DNA of 64,000 nt from Arthrobacter sp. FW306-2-2C-D06B (lineage in GTDB: Bacteria > Actinomycetota > Actinomycetes > Actinomycetales > Micrococcaceae): assembly GCF_021789175.1 (NCBI RefSeq), contig NZ_CP084560.1, positions 4,278,001 to 4,342,000 on the forward strand, in the 5' to 3' direction. Within the stretch, counting starts at the first letter, position 1; every line of letters starts with the position of its first letter. The position numbers were made by a program, and so were the translations under genes. Below the pieces are notes generated by a model that saw only the letters and a program-made list of their open reading frames with translations, was not told the origin of the DNA and did not search any database. Below are positions 1-8,851 of this stretch, piece after piece.

Positions 1-19
1 TCGCCGTTAGGATGTAGCC

Positions 20-691
20 ATGGCTGTCACAGATGAAGCGATCAGCAAGATCAAGGACATGCTGATCCGCGGCGAACTCAAGGCCGGGGACCGCCTCCCG
101 CCGGAGAAGGAACTGAGCGAGCGGCTCGGCCTCTCGCGAAGCTCCCTGCGCGAAGCCGTCAAGGCCCTCGAACTCATCCGGGTCCTGGACGTGCGGCGTG
201 GGGACGGCACGTACGTCACCAGCCTTGACGCTAAGTTGCTCAACGAGGCCGTGGCGTTCGTCGTTGATCTTCATCAGGACCGTTCCATCCTGGAACTCTT
301 TGAGGTCCGGCGAATCCTGGAGCCCGCCACCGCGTTCATCGCCACAGGCAAGATGACCCCGACGGCGCTCACGGCCCTGCGCGCCACGATGGACGGGATC
401 GACGAGAACACCGACGTCGAAGAACTCGTGGCCCACGACCTCGAATTCCACGGCATCATCACCCAAGCCGCCGGAAATGACTACCTCGCCGGCCTGCTTG
501 AGGCCCTCTCCAGCAGCACCGTCCGCGCCCGCATTTGGCGCGGCTTGACCCAGGAAAAGGCCGTTGCGCACACGCTCGCGGAGCACAAGGCCATCGCGGA
601 CGCCTTGGAACGCGGCGACGCCGAGCTGGTCCGGGCGCTCGTGACTGTCCACATCAGCGGCGTCGAGAGCTGGCTACGCCAAGCGCTCTAG
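20..691 (+). CDS. FadR/FCD-type GntR transcriptional regulator, probable regulator of the L-fucose genes
   Basis: A 223-aa protein with an N-terminal winged helix (about residues 5-70; RLPPEKELSERLGLSRSSLR is the typical GntR recognition region) and an all-helical C-terminal FCD ligand domain (about 90-220). FCD domains usually bind small carboxylates or sugar acids. An AGGA sits upstream of the ATG. The gene converges on the fucose operon, and the two stop codons share a CTAG tetranucleotide. By position it probably senses a fucose-pathway acid such as fuconate or 2-keto-3-deoxyfuconate. The ligand is inference. Confidence 0.85.
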   Translation: MAVTDEAISKIKDMLIRGELKAGDRLPPEKELSERLGLSRSSLREAVKALELIRVLDVRRGDGTYVTSLDAKLLNEAVAFVVDLHQDRSILELFEVRRILEPATAFIATGKMTPTALTALRATMDGIDENTDVEELVAHDLEFHGIITQAAGNDYLAGLLEALSSSTVRARIWRGLTQEKAVAHTLAEHKAIADALERGDAELVRALVTVHISGVESWLRQAL

Positions 692-1539
692 TTTGCGCCG
701 ATTCCTCGCTCATGAAGCCCGTACGTCCGCACGGCGGTTCCCTCAAGGAACTCCTCCCGCTCGGCCGAAGTCAGCTCCTCGGCCAGTTCCAGCAGCACCT
801 CCAAGGTGCGGCCGTACGGAGCACCCAAGGTACTGACGGGCCAATCGCCACCGAACATGAGCCGTCCAGGACCGAAGGCATCCATCGCCTCGTCCCAGAG
901 CGGACGCAAGGCCTCCGCTGTGTACGGGACGCCCGGCAAGTGCAGGCCTGACACCTTGGCCACGGTGTTGGGCAGCTCGGCAAAGGCCCGGAAATCCGCA
1001 CGCCACACGTCCATCGCCGCTGCATCGGCCAGCGGCGGCTTCCCGAGATGGTCCAGCACAACCGTCAGCTCCGGGAGGTCCCGGGCCAGCTGAACCGTAC
1101 GCCCGAGGTGCCGCGGAAAGGCGTCCGGGACGTCGAAGGCCAATCGGTGGCTGGCTAGCATGCTCAAAGAATCGCGGACCGCGGGCAATTCGAGGAAATC
1201 GTCCCGAGGATCGTCGTGGACCAAGTGCCGGACACCCCTGAACGCGGGGTTCCGGACGAACCGTTGCAGTTCTTTCTCCGCTTCGGACGGCTTGTCGAGG
1301 GGAATCCAGCCGACGACGCCGAGTACCCAGGAGTTACGGTCGGCGACACCGAGCATGGACTCTGTATCCGCGAGGGTGTCGTCAGCCTGGACGAGCACTG
1401 CTCCCCCGACGCTCGCCCCGTCCAGGTTTTCCCGGGCCTCGGCTTCGCCGTAGCTGCGGAACAGTTCGCCGTATTGCGGGCCAAGCCACGCATAAGCCCC
1501 CGGCCCGAGCTCCCACAGGTGCAGGTGGGAATCAATCAC
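688..1539 (-). CDS. L-fuconolactonase-like amidohydrolase
   Basis: A 283-aa metal-dependent amidohydrolase (COG3618 type). It has an N-terminal HxH (IDSHLHLW, H5/H7), an internal VLDHLGKP histidine motif and a late GGDWPV aspartate, the usual metal and catalytic positions. By family and context it opens L-fucono-lactone to L-fuconate. The GTG start at 1539 overlaps the stop of the upstream aldo/keto reductase (GTGA) and has AGGAG seven bases upstream. It is preferred to a longer frame opening at 1566. It is the last gene of the minus-strand fucose operon. Confidence 0.85.
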   Translation of the reverse strand: MIDSHLHLWELGPGAYAWLGPQYGELFRSYGEAEARENLDGASVGGAVLVQADDTLADTESMLGVADRNSWVLGVVGWIPLDKPSEAEKELQRFVRNPAFRGVRHLVHDDPRDDFLELPAVRDSLSMLASHRLAFDVPDAFPRHLGRTVQLARDLPELTVVLDHLGKPPLADAAAMDVWRADFRAFAELPNTVAKVSGLHLPGVPYTAEALRPLWDEAMDAFGPGRLMFGGDWPVSTLGAPYGRTLEVLLELAEELTSAEREEFLEGTAVRTYGLHERGIGAN

Positions 1540-2489
1540 CCGGGCACTCCTGCCAAATCCGCCCACAGCTCTTCCGGCACTGTCTCATTCATCCGCGCTG
1601 CGTTGGTGGACACTTGCTCCGGGCTGCTCGCCCCCACCGTCACGTTCACCACGGCGGGGTGTCGCAGGCTGAACTGGAGTGCCGCCGTCGGGAGCTCCAC
1701 CCCGAAGCCCCGGCACACGCCGGCGAGCGCCCGCGCACGCTCCACCAGCGCCCGCGGGGCACGCGCATAGTTGTAGTGCGCGTTCTCGGGGACCTCGGGC
1801 CGTGCCAGCAGGCCCGAGTTGAACACGCCCACGTTCACGACGCCGGTGCCGCGCGCCACGCAGCGGTCAAGGAGCGGAACACCGGGCTGCTCAAGCAAGG
1901 TGTACCGGCCGGCAAGCATCACCAGGTCCAGATCCGCGGCTTCGACGCATTCGAGCGCGGCTTCCGCCGAGTTCGTCCCGACGCCGATCGCCTTCACCAT
2001 GCCATCCGCACGCAGCTTCTCCAGGGCAGGCAAGGCTTCGCTGATCCCCTTGGCGAGGTCATGGACATCCGGATCATGCAGGTAGGCGATGTCCACGTGG
2101 TCCAAGCCGAGCCGTTCGAGTGATTCTTCGATGCTCCGGCGGATGCCTGACTCGGAAAAATCCCACCGGCGTTTGCTCGTGGCCGGGACGTCAAAGCCTT
2201 CGTCGTCTTTCGCGTTGGCTCCCGCCGCATTCGATACCAGCAGCCGGCCCACCTTCGTGGACACCGTAAACTCACCCCGGGGCTTCTCCCTCAGCACCTC
2301 GCCAAGCCGTCGCTCGGACAGTCCCAAGCCGTAGTGCGGGGCGGTGTCGAAGTAGCGGACTCCGGCGTCCCAGGCCGCGTTGACAGTGGAGGCTGCTTGG
2401 GCGTCCGACATGGCACGGTACAGGTTGCCGATGCCGGCGGCGCCGAAGCCGAGCTTGCCCAACCGGCCATCCCATCGGGCGCCGCTCAT
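1536..2489 (-). CDS. Aldo/keto reductase, probable L-fucose 1-dehydrogenase
   Basis: A 317-aa AKR of the D-threo-aldose/L-fucose 1-dehydrogenase type. The catalytic tetrad is visible: D48 and Y53 in FDTAPHYGLG, K79 in VSTKVG and H138 in AYLHDPD. It should oxidise L-fucose to the lactone with NAD(P). The ATG at 2489 overlaps the stop of the mutarotase gene (ATGA). A frame extension upstream to 2576 lies inside that gene and is rejected. It sits between mutarotase and lactonase, matching pathway order. Confidence 0.87.
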   Translation of the reverse strand: MSGARWDGRLGKLGFGAAGIGNLYRAMSDAQAASTVNAAWDAGVRYFDTAPHYGLGLSERRLGEVLREKPRGEFTVSTKVGRLLVSNAAGANAKDDEGFDVPATSKRRWDFSESGIRRSIEESLERLGLDHVDIAYLHDPDVHDLAKGISEALPALEKLRADGMVKAIGVGTNSAEAALECVEAADLDLVMLAGRYTLLEQPGVPLLDRCVARGTGVVNVGVFNSGLLARPEVPENAHYNYARAPRALVERARALAGVCRGFGVELPTAALQFSLRHPAVVNVTVGASSPEQVSTNAARMNETVPEELWADLAGVPG

Positions 2490-2800
2490 GCCAGCTCCCA
2501 TACCAACGGGATGCCTGAATCGTTGCCCGAATAGTCGTCCTGAACGTCCAGAAGCTCCGCCATGCGGGCTTGCCACGGGACATTGGCCGGATGGTCCGAA
2601 AGAGCCCTGCGCATGGCTTGATAGTCTTCCACGTCAACGAGGTGGAAGAGCTCCTGGCCGCTGCGCCAGATCCGCCAATTTCCCACCCCGGCCTCTTTCA
2701 AGGCGGCGACGAGCTCGGCGGGGATTCCCGCATGGGCATCCACATAGTCCTGCTCGGCACCCGGCTTGAGTCGGGTGTGCAGGGCAATCGTTTCGGGCAC
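2486..2800 (-). CDS. L-rhamnose/L-fucose mutarotase (RhaM family)
   Basis: A 104-aa protein of the L-rhamnose mutarotase family (ferredoxin-like fold), full length for the family. Typical features are the N-terminal LHTRLKPGAEQDYVDAH segment, WRIWRSGQELFHLVDVEDY and a WQARMAELLDVQDDY C-terminal part. It would interconvert sugar anomers to feed the dehydrogenase. Context argues for fucose rather than rhamnose as substrate. It starts with GTG one base after the fucosidase stop, so the two are translationally coupled. Confidence 0.87.
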   Translation of the reverse strand: MPETIALHTRLKPGAEQDYVDAHAGIPAELVAALKEAGVGNWRIWRSGQELFHLVDVEDYQAMRRALSDHPANVPWQARMAELLDVQDDYSGNDSGIPLVWELA

Positions 2801-2801
2801 G

Positions 2802-4085
2802 CTACACCCCGGGCTTCAGGAAGAGTTCGACGACGGGCACCGCCACGTCCGGTCGCTGGACGGGCAGCTTCAGTGTCAGGGTACCTGCTGGCTGTCCTCC
2901 AGGGGTGGTGTTGATTGCTTCGCGGTCCGGTGCGATCTCGAGCATAGCGACTTCGGAGGCGTCGTTGAGCAGGTGGGCGTATTCCACCTTGCCGGCGAGA
3001 TCGGGGAGGTGAACGTATTCGAAAGGCCACGCAAAAAGGTGCACGTAAAGGTGGTCGCCGCGGCGCGTGTACCGGGCGTCGGCGGGCGGAGTCCATGCCG
3101 CCGGTCCGGCGCCGTAAATGGCCCGGGAGTGCAGCTTCATCCAGTCGCCGATACCGCGGAGGGACTCCACGGCCCTCGGATCGAAATTCCCGCGGCCTGT
3201 GGGACCGACGTTGAGGAGCAGGTTTCCATCTTTGGACACTCCGTCGACCAGCATCCGTACCAGCAAGTCCACGGACTTGTAGTCCAGGTTGTCCCGGTCA
3301 TAGCCCCAGCTGCCGTTAAGCGTCTGGCACGCTTCCCAAGGCACCTCCACGCCGTCCACCATCATGGGACCGGCAGGCTGGTACTGCTCGGGTGTGGCGA
3401 AGTCGCCGGGAATGTCCAGGCGGTCGTTGACGATGATGCCCGGCTGAAGTTCCCGGACCATCTTCAAGAGTTCCACGGAACCCCACGCCTCGCGGCCCTT
3501 GCCGCCCCAGATGTCCTTGTGGTCCTCGCTGGTGTAGGAGAAGTCGAAGAAGAGGTAGTCGATCTGGCCATAGTTGCTGAGCAGCTCGCGCACCTGGCCA
3601 TGGAGGTATTCGCGGTACCGGGCCATGTCACGGCCCTCGTTGAGCTTTTCAGCCTCGGGGTTGTCCCGTTCGGGGTGGAACCCGTCGATGGTGAAATCCG
3701 GGTGGTGCCAGTCAATGAGTGAATGGTAGAAACCTACCTTCAAGCCGAATTCCCGCAGTGCCTCGACGTACGGGGCCACGAGGTCCTGGCCGGACGGAGT
3801 CTTGGTGGATTTGTAGTCAGTGAGTGCGGAATCCCAGAGGCAGAAGCCCTCGTGGTGCTTGGTGGTCAGCACCACGTATTTCATGCCGGCGTCTTTCGCA
3901 GCGCGGGCCCATTCCCGCGGATCGTAGAGATCCGGGTTGAAGTGCTGGAAATACTTCTCATATTCCTCGGCAGGAATGCGTTCGCGGTTCATGACCCACT
4001 CGTGCCGGGCCGGCAGGGCATACAGGCCCCAGTGGACGAACATGCCGAACCGGGACTCCGTGAACCAAGGTGCTTGGGCGATCAT
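2802..4085 (-). CDS. GH29 alpha-L-fucosidase
   Basis: A 427-aa glycoside hydrolase family 29 enzyme. It begins PWFTESRFGMFVHWGLYAL, the classic GH29 N-terminus, with HHEGF at about 77-81 and the FFDFSY strand carrying the probable nucleophile D181. There is no signal peptide, so it is probably cytoplasmic and acts on imported fucosyl-oligosaccharides. I chose the ATG at 4085 because AAGGAG lies nine bases upstream. A longer frame to 4163 would overlap the permease gene. A C-terminal beta-sandwich is expected from about residue 330. Confidence 0.92.
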   Translation of the reverse strand: MIAQAPWFTESRFGMFVHWGLYALPARHEWVMNRERIPAEEYEKYFQHFNPDLYDPREWARAAKDAGMKYVVLTTKHHEGFCLWDSALTDYKSTKTPSGQDLVAPYVEALREFGLKVGFYHSLIDWHHPDFTIDGFHPERDNPEAEKLNEGRDMARYREYLHGQVRELLSNYGQIDYLFFDFSYTSEDHKDIWGGKGREAWGSVELLKMVRELQPGIIVNDRLDIPGDFATPEQYQPAGPMMVDGVEVPWEACQTLNGSWGYDRDNLDYKSVDLLVRMLVDGVSKDGNLLLNVGPTGRGNFDPRAVESLRGIGDWMKLHSRAIYGAGPAAWTPPADARYTRRGDHLYVHLFAWPFEYVHLPDLAGKVEYAHLLNDASEVAMLEIAPDREAINTTPGGQPAGTLTLKLPVQRPDVAVPVVELFLKPGV

Positions 4086-4149
4086 TGGTTGATACTCCTT
4101 CAAAGTTGTTGCGGGTGTTGGGTTGCTGAGGGTTGTTTTCTCGGTGGGT

Positions 4150-5049
4150 TTAGCGTCCGCCAAAGCCGCTCGTGACGATGCCTTTGACCAGGTGTTTCTG
4201 CAGGAGGATCAGCAGCAGGAGAGTAGGAGCCATTGAAATCACCGAGGCGGCCATGACCAGGTGCCACTGATTGCCCTGCTGGCCGAAGAACATCTGCAAC
4301 CCCAGTGGAATGGTGCCGAGGTTGTTGACGTCGTTGATCACCACCAGCGGCCAGAGGAACGAGTTCCAGTAGCTGATGAAACTGAAGACCGCCAGCACGG
4401 CCATGGTCGGTCGGGCCAGTGGGAGCATGACCAAGAGGAAGGTCCTGAGGGTTCCCGCGCCGTCCACCCTGGCCGCGTCGTCGAGTTCCTGGGGTACGCC
4501 AAGGAAGAACTGCCGGAGCAGGAATGCGCCGAATGCCGTAAATGCCCAGGGCACAATGAGCGCTTGGAAAGTGTTCACCCAACCCACCTTCTGCATCATG
4601 ACGAACATCGGGACGATCAGGACCTCTTGGGGAATCATCAGGGTTGCCAGGAACACCATGAATACGAGGTTCCGGCCCCGCCAGCGCTGCCGGGAGAAGG
4701 CATAACCGGAGAACGCCGAAACCACCAAGGTGAGCGCCGTTCCCGCCGCCGAGACCAAAAGGCCGTTGCCCATGAATCGCAGGAACGGCATGTAGTTCAG
4801 GGCCTCCTGGTAGTTCTGCCATCGGAATTCCGAGCCGAACAGCTTCGGCGGAACGCTGAAGATTTCAGCAGGGGGTTTGAACGAGGTGGCGAACATGTAG
4901 ATCAGCGGGGACAAGAAGAGCAGCGCGATCAGGCAAAGGATCATGTAGCCAATGGCGGGCCGGATCCTTGCGGACCATCGTCTTCCGGGCGCTCCGGAGC
5001 CACGGGGACGGGCGGCGAGGGGGCGTATCCGGCTGGTTGTCTCAAGCAT
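4150..5049 (-). CDS. ABC sugar transporter permease, MalG/CUT1 type
   Basis: A 299-aa inner-membrane protein with about six membrane segments. The EAA-type loop that contacts the ATPase reads DDAARVDGAGTLRTFLLVM. It has the basic N-terminus and second-permease arrangement typical of the CUT1 family. Its start overlaps the preceding permease gene by eight bases. With the partner permease and binding protein it forms the importer for fucose or fucosylated oligosaccharides. No ATPase gene is present here, so a shared MsiK-like ATPase is probably used, as is common in actinobacteria. Confidence 0.92.
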   Translation of the reverse strand: MLETTSRIRPLAARPRGSGAPGRRWSARIRPAIGYMILCLIALLFLSPLIYMFATSFKPPAEIFSVPPKLFGSEFRWQNYQEALNYMPFLRFMGNGLLVSAAGTALTLVVSAFSGYAFSRQRWRGRNLVFMVFLATLMIPQEVLIVPMFVMMQKVGWVNTFQALIVPWAFTAFGAFLLRQFFLGVPQELDDAARVDGAGTLRTFLLVMLPLARPTMAVLAVFSFISYWNSFLWPLVVINDVNNLGTIPLGLQMFFGQQGNQWHLVMAASVISMAPTLLLLILLQKHLVKGIVTSGFGGR

Positions 5050-6013
5050 CGTAGTGGACCCACTTCTTTTGTCCGAGGAACTGGACTGCCGTCACGCCCA
5101 GGATGATGACGAACAGGATCCAAGCGGCCGCCGATGCCAGTCCGAGCTGGTGGAACTGAAAGCCCTGGTTGTAGATGTACAGGACGATCGTCGAGGTGGA
5201 CGAGCCGGGCCCTCCCTTGGTCAGGATGAACGGCTGGGCGAAGACTTGGAAGGAAGTAATGAGCGTCATCATCGTCCCAAAGAAGATCGACGGCGAAATG
5301 AGCTTGAGCTTGATCCGCCAGAAGATGGTCCAGGCGTTGGCGCCGTCGATTGCCGCCGCCTCGGTGAGGTTCTCAGGGACTGCGTCCAAGGCAGCCGAGA
5401 AAACCAGCATGTTGTAGCCGAACCCCTGCCACACACTCATGACGACAATGGCCATCATTGCCCAGTGTTCGTCTCCGAGGAAGTTTGGCGCTGAAATTCC
5501 CGTGGCGCTTTGCAGGGTGCCGTCGATGAATCCACCGGGTTGGTACAGCATCCTCCAGACGACGACGTTGGCCACCACAGGGGTGATCGAAGGAATGAAG
5601 AAGATGACCCGGAAAATGTGGCGCCCCTTGATACGCGGAGTCAACCACGCGGCAAGGCCCAGGGACACAACCAGGTTCAGGGGCACATAGAGGACCACAA
5701 ACAGGACGGTGTTCGCGACAACCTGCCCGAAGATGGGATCGCTGAACAACCGCTCGTAATTACCCAAGCCAAGGAAACTCGGTGTTCCCAGGAGCGGCCA
5801 GCGGAAGAGGCTGATGACGAGGGAAACAACAATCGGCAACAGAGTGAAGATGGCGAGGCCAAGCCCATGTGGCAGGGCAAACGCCGGTCCCCACATCGTC
5901 CGCCGGCCGAGCTGGGCATCCGGCTCGGCCTTCGCCTTCCTTTTCGCCCGCCCACGGGAGATGGTTGCCTCGACTTCAGCGAGCGGCGCCTTGGTTGGCT
6001 TGAGTAGTGTCAT
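5042..6013 (-). CDS. ABC sugar transporter permease, MalF/CUT1 type
   Basis: A 323-aa membrane protein with six or seven membrane segments and an EAA loop (EAAAIDGANAWTIFWRIKL). It is the first permease of a CUT1 importer, placed between the binding protein and the MalG-like permease. The ATG at 6013 has AAAGGA about seven bases upstream. The in-frame extension to 6109 overlaps the binding-protein gene and is Cys/Pro-rich, unlike a permease N-terminus. Substrate is assigned from the neighbouring fucosidase and fucose catabolic genes. Confidence 0.92.
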   Translation of the reverse strand: MTLLKPTKAPLAEVEATISRGRAKRKAKAEPDAQLGRRTMWGPAFALPHGLGLAIFTLLPIVVSLVISLFRWPLLGTPSFLGLGNYERLFSDPIFGQVVANTVLFVVLYVPLNLVVSLGLAAWLTPRIKGRHIFRVIFFIPSITPVVANVVVWRMLYQPGGFIDGTLQSATGISAPNFLGDEHWAMMAIVVMSVWQGFGYNMLVFSAALDAVPENLTEAAAIDGANAWTIFWRIKLKLISPSIFFGTMMTLITSFQVFAQPFILTKGGPGSSTSTIVLYIYNQGFQFHQLGLASAAAWILFVIILGVTAVQFLGQKKWVHYDA

Positions 6014-6086
6014 TTCCCATTCCTTTGCGAAGAGTGCATGCCTGCCCGGCCGTTGCACAGGAACTGCCGGGCAGGCGCCACACTGA

Positions 6087-7334
6087 TCATCGGGGCAGCT
6101 GCGCCGCAATGTCTTTCATGACATCCGCTGCGCTCTGCTGTCCGTTGATGGATTTGACGAGGTACTGGTTGAAAAGCTGGCCCAGTTGGTCGCTGTTGGT
6201 GTTGCTTGGCATCGGGACTGCCGTGGCCTCGGCGCTCTTGAGGGTCTCCGCGACTCCCGGAATGCCCGCGTTGTCGATCCACTTTGTCTGCTGGGCGGTG
6301 CGTGCGGCCAGTGCGCGCCCTGCTGCCGCCAGATTCCCCAGGACCTTGTCGCCGGTCATTTCCTTGAGGGCGGCAAAGGCCTTGTCCGGAGTAGCGCATT
6401 GCTTGGAGATGCCCCAGCCCGAGCCGGCACTGAAGGTTTTCCCGCCGCCCGGGCCGGCGGGAAGGGTGGTGACGCCTACTTTGAACTTGGCTTTGCCCTT
6501 GACGTCCAGCAGGGACCACGGGCCGTCAATATTCATGGCGGTGTTGCCGGCCAGGAATTCATTGGAGCTGAACGCCGGGTCGCCACCAGGAAGCTGCGGG
6601 GAGACCTTCTCCTTGTTTGTCAGGTCCGAGACCCACTGGAGTCCCTTGGCGAAGGTCGGGTCGCTTGCGTCCATGGTGCCGTCTTCCTTGAGGACACGTC
6701 CGCCGTTGTAGGCGAGGACTTGCGATTCAACGAAGAGATCGGCCGTGTTGGGTGCGATGGCGTGCTTTCCGTTGGCCGACAGCTTCTTCGCGGCGGCCAC
6801 GAACTCATCGGCTGTCCAGCCTGCTTTCGGGACGGGCACGCCTGCGGCATCGAACATGTCCTTGTTGTAGAACATCATCACCGGGCCCACGTCATACGGC
6901 AGGGCGTAGAGATTGTTGTCGGCGCTGAGCCCCTTGATCATGGAGGCATCGAAGGCGCTCAAATCCACGTTGTTCTTCTTGACGAGGTCATCGAGCGGGA
7001 GCATGCCGTCCTTGAGCTGCGCTGTCCGCAGGCTCTGGACCGCCACCAGGCACGGGGCCGTATTCGAGCTGAGCTGGGTGCTCATCTTGGTGAAGTAGTC
7101 CTGGAAAGTAGAACCCTGCAGCGTGATCTTCACATCGCCCAGGGTGTTGCTGACGTCATCGGCAACCTTTTCCCAGTTCTTCTGGTCTTCCGTGCCGCCG
7201 ACCCACATGGCCCAGGTCATGGCGGTCTTGCCGTCTGCGGTACTGCCGGACGAGCTGCCCCCGCAGCCTGTAAGTCCAATAAGGCCAAGTGCCAAGGCAC
7301 CTGCCACCAACGCTTCTTTGCGCATATCTTTCAC
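6087..7334 (-). CDS. Extracellular sugar-binding lipoprotein of the fucose ABC importer
   Basis: A 415-aa solute-binding protein of the CUT1 class. The N-terminus is a lipoprotein signal with lipobox LTGC (C24), followed by a Gly/Ser linker. The mature domain has typical motifs such as MMFYNKDMFDAAGV and MNIDGPWSL. It delivers the sugar to the permease pair encoded directly downstream. The frame can start with GTG at 7334 or ATG at 7325; neither has a decisive ribosome site. Fucose or a fucosylated glycan as ligand is inferred from context. Confidence 0.92.
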   Translation of the reverse strand: MKDMRKEALVAGALALGLIGLTGCGGSSSGSTADGKTAMTWAMWVGGTEDQKNWEKVADDVSNTLGDVKITLQGSTFQDYFTKMSTQLSSNTAPCLVAVQSLRTAQLKDGMLPLDDLVKKNNVDLSAFDASMIKGLSADNNLYALPYDVGPVMMFYNKDMFDAAGVPVPKAGWTADEFVAAAKKLSANGKHAIAPNTADLFVESQVLAYNGGRVLKEDGTMDASDPTFAKGLQWVSDLTNKEKVSPQLPGGDPAFSSNEFLAGNTAMNIDGPWSLLDVKGKAKFKVGVTTLPAGPGGGKTFSAGSGWGISKQCATPDKAFAALKEMTGDKVLGNLAAAGRALAARTAQQTKWIDNAGIPGVAETLKSAEATAVPMPSNTNSDQLGQLFNQYLVKSINGQQSAADVMKDIAAQLPR

Positions 7335-7381
7335 CGCGTGCTTTCAGTAGGTAACTGTGCTTTCGAGGAATTTCGATGAGG

Positions 7382-8707
7382 TTACTGCTGGGGAGTCGAA
7401 GGATTGGATCCGTCGGCCCATTCAGGGCCGTCGGGAAAGCTGTAGTCGGCCAGCGTGCCGCCGACCATTTCGCTGCCGCCTCCGGGTGCGGACGGAGGCC
7501 AGTAGCAGCCGTCATGGACATCCACCGGAGTGACGAAGTGCTCGTGCAGGTGGTCGACGAACTCAATCATCCGACCACTCTTGTCGCCGGAAACTGCCAC
7601 GAAATCGAACATCGACAAGTGCTGGACGGCTTCGCAGAGACCGACTCCGCCTGCATGCGGGCAGACGCGGACGCCGAACTTCGCGGCAAGAAGGAGGATC
7701 GCGATGTTCTCGTTCACTCCCGCAACCCTCGCCGCATCCAACTGCAGGACCTGCAGGGATCCGGCCTGCAGCATCTGCTTGAACATCACCCGGTTGTGGA
7801 CATGCTCACCCGTAGCCACGGGGATCGGCGCCACGCCCCGGGCAATCTCCGCATGGCCCAGGACGTCATCGGGACTCGTGGGTTCCTCGATCCAAGCAAT
7901 GTCATAGGGAGCCAAGTGTGCCATCCAGTCGATGGCTTCCTGAACGTCCCAGCGCTGGTTCGCGTCCACCGCGATCTTGATATCCGGCCCCACGGCGTCG
8001 CGTGCCGTGCGGACGCGCCTGATGTCGTCTTCCAGCGAGGCCCCCACCTTGAGCTTGATCTGCCCGAAACCTTCGGCAACGGCTTCCTTGGCCAGACGCA
8101 CAAGTTTGTCGTCGCTGTAACCCAACCAACCCGGCGTCGTGGTGTATGCGGGGTATCCCTCCGCGAGAAGCGCTGCCCTGCGGGCGGCGCGCCCCGGTTC
8201 CGCCGCACGTAATATTCCCAGCGCGTCGTCCGGTGTGAGGGCATCGCTGAGGTACCTGAAGTCCACGAGCGCCACGATCTCCTCGGGGCTCATTCCGGAC
8301 AGCAGTTCCCAGAGCGGGAGCCCGGCCCGCTTGGCCTTGAGGTCCCAAAGGGCGTTGACGACGGCGCCGATCGCCATGTGCATCACGCCCTTTTCGGGAC
8401 CGAGCCAACGGAGTTGGGAATCGTGGGCAAGAAGCTTCCAGGTGCCGCCCATGTCGCTGAGCAATTCCTCGACGTTGCGGCCCAGGATGTGGTGGCGGAG
8501 GGCTTCGATCGCCACGGCCTCCACCTCGTTGCCGCGACCGATGGTGAAGACGAAACCGTGGCCCTCGTGGCCGTCACCGGCGTCAGTGCGGATCACCAGA
8601 TATGCCGCCGAATAGTCCGGGTCCGGATTCATGGCATCGGATCCGTCCAGCTCTTGGGAGGTGGGAAAGCGGATATCGAAGGTGTCCACCGCGGTGATAA
8701 CGCTCAT
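7382..8707 (-). CDS. fucD: L-fuconate dehydratase (enolase superfamily)
   Basis: A 441-aa enolase-superfamily enzyme of the L-fuconate dehydratase subgroup. Catalytic and metal positions are all visible: KLK (K218/K220), D248 in AVDAN, E274 in IEEP, E301 in TGEH and H351 in CPHAGG. It dehydrates L-fuconate to 2-keto-3-deoxy-L-fuconate. It is the promoter-proximal gene of the minus-strand operon, transcribed away from the divergent hydrolase/dehydrogenase pair that performs the next two steps. Confidence 0.93.
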   Translation of the reverse strand: MSVITAVDTFDIRFPTSQELDGSDAMNPDPDYSAAYLVIRTDAGDGHEGHGFVFTIGRGNEVEAVAIEALRHHILGRNVEELLSDMGGTWKLLAHDSQLRWLGPEKGVMHMAIGAVVNALWDLKAKRAGLPLWELLSGMSPEEIVALVDFRYLSDALTPDDALGILRAAEPGRAARRAALLAEGYPAYTTTPGWLGYSDDKLVRLAKEAVAEGFGQIKLKVGASLEDDIRRVRTARDAVGPDIKIAVDANQRWDVQEAIDWMAHLAPYDIAWIEEPTSPDDVLGHAEIARGVAPIPVATGEHVHNRVMFKQMLQAGSLQVLQLDAARVAGVNENIAILLLAAKFGVRVCPHAGGVGLCEAVQHLSMFDFVAVSGDKSGRMIEFVDHLHEHFVTPVDVHDGCYWPPSAPGGGSEMVGGTLADYSFPDGPEWADGSNPSTPQQ

Positions 8708-8751
8708 TGTGCTCCTTGCTTGGCAGCAGGTCGTTTGCTGGGATGAGCGTA

Positions 8752-8828
8752 AACATCCGATGTCTGCATTGTCAATGGGTCACATTTCCGTATTATGGAG
8801 AGCAACAGCAGACTAGAGCTCGGATGTT
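8752..8828. promoter_or_regulatory. Divergent fucose promoter region with candidate FCD operators
   Basis: The plus strand has TTGTCA (8769-8774), a 16-base spacer and TATTAT (8791-8796), facing the hydrolase gene. The minus strand has a perfect TTGACA (8776-8771) about 18 bases before TACGCT, facing the dehydratase. An 11-bp palindrome ACATCCGATGT (8753-8763) lies inside the minus promoter. AACATCC (8752-8758) recurs inverted as GGATGTT (8822-8828). These are plausible sites for the regulator encoded at 20-691. Confidence 0.55.
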
Positions 8829-8851
8829 AGAGCCAGAGCACGGAGGAATAC

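Noticed and set aside
2486..2800. Rhamnose catabolism marker
   Set aside because: The mutarotase family is named for rhamnose, but every neighbour belongs to fucose metabolism.
2766..3722. 318-aa plus-strand open frame
   Set aside because: Antisense of the GH29 fucosidase gene, Val/Gly/His-rich and without motifs.
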